A DNA stretch of 61,402 nt from the NCBI GenBank assembly GCA_016875335.1, contig VGRO01000010.1, forward strand, positions 1 to 61,402, in the 5' to 3' direction. The notes under the pieces are model-generated. The model worked only from the letters and a program-made list of their open reading frames with translations. It searched no databases and was not told where the DNA came from. Both the position numbers and the translations under genes were made by a program. Numbering within the stretch: position 1 is the first letter of the stretch; the number at the start of each line of letters is the position of its first letter. Source of the DNA: Deltaproteobacteria bacterium (lineage in GTDB: Bacteria; Myxococcota_A; UBA9042). This document shows positions 59,842 to 61,402 of the stretch, piece by piece.

Positions 59842-60209
59842 CGCCGCCGCCGCCACCGCAGCCGGCGGAATCCCTGCCCATTCGCCTGACGCGAATTGCG
59901 CTGGACGACCTAGCGGCTGCGATCGGCGGCATCGACGACCACCGTGCAAGGCGCACTTTGGCCGAGCGTTTTCGCGCCGCGTTTCGGCGCATGCAGGCCT
60001 GGCCGCACTCGGGGCGCGTGGTACCAGAGCGGGCGTCGCTTGGGTACAAGGAGATCATCGTTGCGCCGTTTCGCGTTGTGTACGCGTTTTCCGAAACCGA
60101 AGTGCAAGTGCTGCGCATCTGGCACGGCCGCCGCGATATGGGGGCCGCGACGTTTGAGCCGGAGTTGGATGGAGGCGAAAACCAAGGAACGCCGTCATCG
60201 TCCACGTAG
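59838..60209 (+). CDS. ParE/RelE-type toxin
   Basis: A 123-residue protein with R-L-T-R-I-A-L-D-D-L near 16-25, P-H-S-G-R-V-V-P-E, Y-K-E-I-I-V-A-P-F-R-V-V-Y-A and L-R-I-W-H-G-R-R-D-M: the ParE/RelE core, acting on gyrase or mRNA. The GTG at 59838 overlaps the antitoxin stop (GTGA). The last ~20 residues are low-complexity. Confidence 0.88.
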   Translation: MTPPPPPQPAESLPIRLTRIALDDLAAAIGGIDDHRARRTLAERFRAAFRRMQAWPHSGRVVPERASLGYKEIIVAPFRVVYAFSETEVQVLRIWHGRRDMGAATFEPELDGGENQGTPSSST

Positions 60210-60439
60210 CCGCCGGTCGGGGCCATCCGATTTGGCGGTCGACCGAGGTGCGACAACGTAGCTGACTCCGCCATACACCCATCCCTACCAATTGCATGGT
60301 GTCAGCATACAAATAGCAGGCGTACTTGTAATTTGAGCCGTCCGCGCCAGCCGGCCGGCACGCATGCCCCCACTCGCTGAGCATGGATCGAAGGTCGCAA
60401 CGCGCAGCACCCGACTGGCCGACGTCACCGCAAATCGAT

Positions 60440-60540
60440 GTCCTGCCCTGACTCTGTGCCAGTCCCTGCCCCTGACCGGCGCCACATTTGGGGACCATCA
60501 CATGTGCGAATTCGGCGCCGGCTGACCCTGGGGACCAGGC
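60440..60540. repeat. Dispersed repeat, partial third copy
   Basis: About 100 bases matching the inner part of the ~210-bp repeat (from GTCCTG to CTGACCCTGG), more diverged than the other two copies. It ends directly before the four-hairpin element. Confidence 0.65.
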
Positions 60541-60542
60541 TA

Positions 60543-60720
60543 GGAGCCTGTCGGACTATCGTCCGACAGGCTCCGTGGTGGTTGCGATCGGGGCAGCGAC
60601 CAAGAACTGCCTGAAGTAAATTCAGGCAGTTTCGGTCGCTGGCAGGCCGCAGCCGCGGCCTGCCTAGGAGCCTGTCGGCCAGAATCTGCCGATACTGGCA
60701 TTTCGGCGACAGGCTCCTAG
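60543..60720. repeat. Run of four perfect hairpins with CTAGGAGCCTGTCGG ends
   Basis: Hairpins: I 60543-60574 (14-bp stem, TATC loop); II 60594-60641 (8 bp plus 11 bp AACTGCCTGAA/TTCAGGCAGTT); III 60641-60664 (10 bp GGCAGGCCGC/GCGGCCTGCC); IV 60664-60720 (14 bp CTAGGAGCCTGTCG/CGACAGGCTCCTAG plus an inner GCCAG/CTGGC). GGAGCCTGTCGG occurs as the arms of I and IV. No coding frame. Confidence 0.7.
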
Positions 60721-60793
60721 CCCAGAGCCTGCGCGGCAATGCGGGCGACGCCACATCGGCGAGCTACGGGCGAAAGGCCACCGCTAGGACGTA

Positions 60794-61003
60794 CATTGCG
60801 GCCGTGCAAAATTCTCAGCATCAGCCGGCTGCGCCGGACAGTGGCAGGCGCAGGCACAGGGCCAGCGCCGGATGTCAGTGTTCGCACGGGGGTTTGATCA
60901 GGTCCTGATCCTGTGCCAGTCCCTGCCCCTGACCGGCGCCACAATTTAGGGACCACCACAATCGCGACTACGGCGCCGGCTGACCCTGGGGGCCGGGCGA
61001 GGC
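60794..61003. repeat. ~210-bp dispersed repeat, copy 2
   Basis: Nearly identical to 58181-58391, differing by scattered substitutions and one or two indels. Same orientation. Confidence 0.75.
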
Positions 61004-61237
61004 GAAATCCCGCATGACACCGGCGGGCCTACGACGGCGGGCACCCGGCCGCGCATCGCCGACGCTGCCGCACATGTCCAGGTGCGGCTGCAAAGTCGGC
61101 GTCGTCCACCCCTACAAGCTGTTGCCAGCGGATAGGACTCGAAGCGGCGCACGCGCCAACGGCGCACTGTCCAATCCCCGGCCTGCGTTGGCGCCTCCAT
61201 GATCCACCGCCAAAAAAAGGTCCTGAATCCTTGGCGA

Positions 61238-61319
61238 TCGAATTAACTCAGGTTTCCCGGGGAAACCGGCGCAAACCTGCACCTTCAGGGTGACAGGTTT
61301 GCGCCGGCGGTTAATTCGA
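61238..61319. repeat. Three-way-junction inverted repeat
   Basis: Outer 10-bp stem TCGAATTAAC/GTTAATTCGA (61238-61247, 61310-61319) encloses hairpin A, GGTTTCC/GGAAACC with loop CGG (61251-61267), and hairpin B, a 12-bp GGCGCAAACCTG/CAGGTTTGCGCC stem (61268-61305) capped by CACC/GGTG. All stems are perfect except one bulged A. Confidence 0.65.
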
Positions 61320-61338
61320 CACGCCGAGTGGGCCTCTC

Positions 61339-61380
61339 AGCCACAGGCAAACAGCCACAGGCTTCAGGCTTCAGCCACAG
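61339..61380. repeat. Short CAGCCACAG direct repeats
   Basis: Three copies of CAGCCACAG (two extended to CAGCCACAGGC) plus a doubled CTTCAGG within about 40 bases, just after the three-way junction. Confidence 0.5.
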
Positions 61381-61402
61381 ACGCAGCGGCAGCGGCAGTC
61401 GC

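Larger units (their letters stand above)
60210..61402. other. Gene-free, repeat-rich right end of the window
   Basis: No supported gene in almost 1.2 kb. It holds two copies of the dispersed repeat, a run of four hairpins, a three-way-junction inverted repeat and short CAGCCACAG repeats, described separately. Confidence 0.6.

Overview
This window is high-GC chromosomal DNA. Its content points to a deltaproteobacterial, probably Myxococcota, genome. The evidence is large cysteine-rich repeat lipoproteins, a Pkn-type Ser/Thr kinase with a C-terminal membrane anchor, many lipoproteins, a PEGA protein, a large NAD-dependent glutamate dehydrogenase, and frequent 4-base GTGA/TTGA/ATGA stop-start overlaps. 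No plasmid or phage backbone is visible. All assignments come from reading the translated sequence; no database search was run.

Left part (1-22.9 kb): a cut-off TPR-like protein, a PlsC-like acyltransferase with altered motifs, a 1480-residue cysteine-rich lipoprotein (about 45 repeat units), a Ser/Thr kinase, ilvE with a KOW-tailed protein, a two-domain DsbA-like protein, a metallophosphoesterase, bcp peroxiredoxin, tatD-tcdA behind a second cysteine-rich lipoprotein with three somatomedin-B-like modules, metK, and the rplM-rpsI operon behind a near-consensus promoter.

Middle (22.9-47.7 kb): a CAU-anticodon tRNA whose 3' half is overlapped antisense by a lamin-tail-domain lipoprotein gene, a PEGA-domain protein, a TrmN6-like methyltransferase, a ClpP-like protease, a two-gene acetamido-sugar operon (fused WbpB-WbpD plus a DegT aminotransferase), a parvulin lipoprotein, NAD-glutamate dehydrogenase coupled to a methyltransferase and a patatin-like lipoprotein, and a six-gene minus-strand run: phosphomannomutase, SpoIVB-type S55 peptidase, beta-propeller protein, GH99-like protein, a lipoprotein and an esterase lipoprotein.

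Right part (47.7-61.4 kb): a third cysteine-rich lipoprotein and pyruvate kinase, each ending in a TAA stop directly abutting a ~180-bp MITE-like element with matching terminal inverted repeats; a HAD hydrolase, lipoprotein and esterase operon; a GNAT protein; and a MidA-like methyltransferase with TPRs next to a HipB-like regulator and an orphan HipA N-terminal domain. The last 3.5 kb is different: two toxin-antitoxin pairs, an ATPase remnant, a ~210-bp dispersed repeat, a run of four perfect hairpins and a three-way-junction inverted repeat. It reads as an accessory junction rather than core chromosome.

No single undescribed system is proven. The best candidates are the bacterial somatomedin-B/cysteine-rich surface lipoproteins, the MITE family inserted at TAA stop codons, the HipB/HipA-N/methyltransferase-TPR cluster, and the structured repeats at the right edge.
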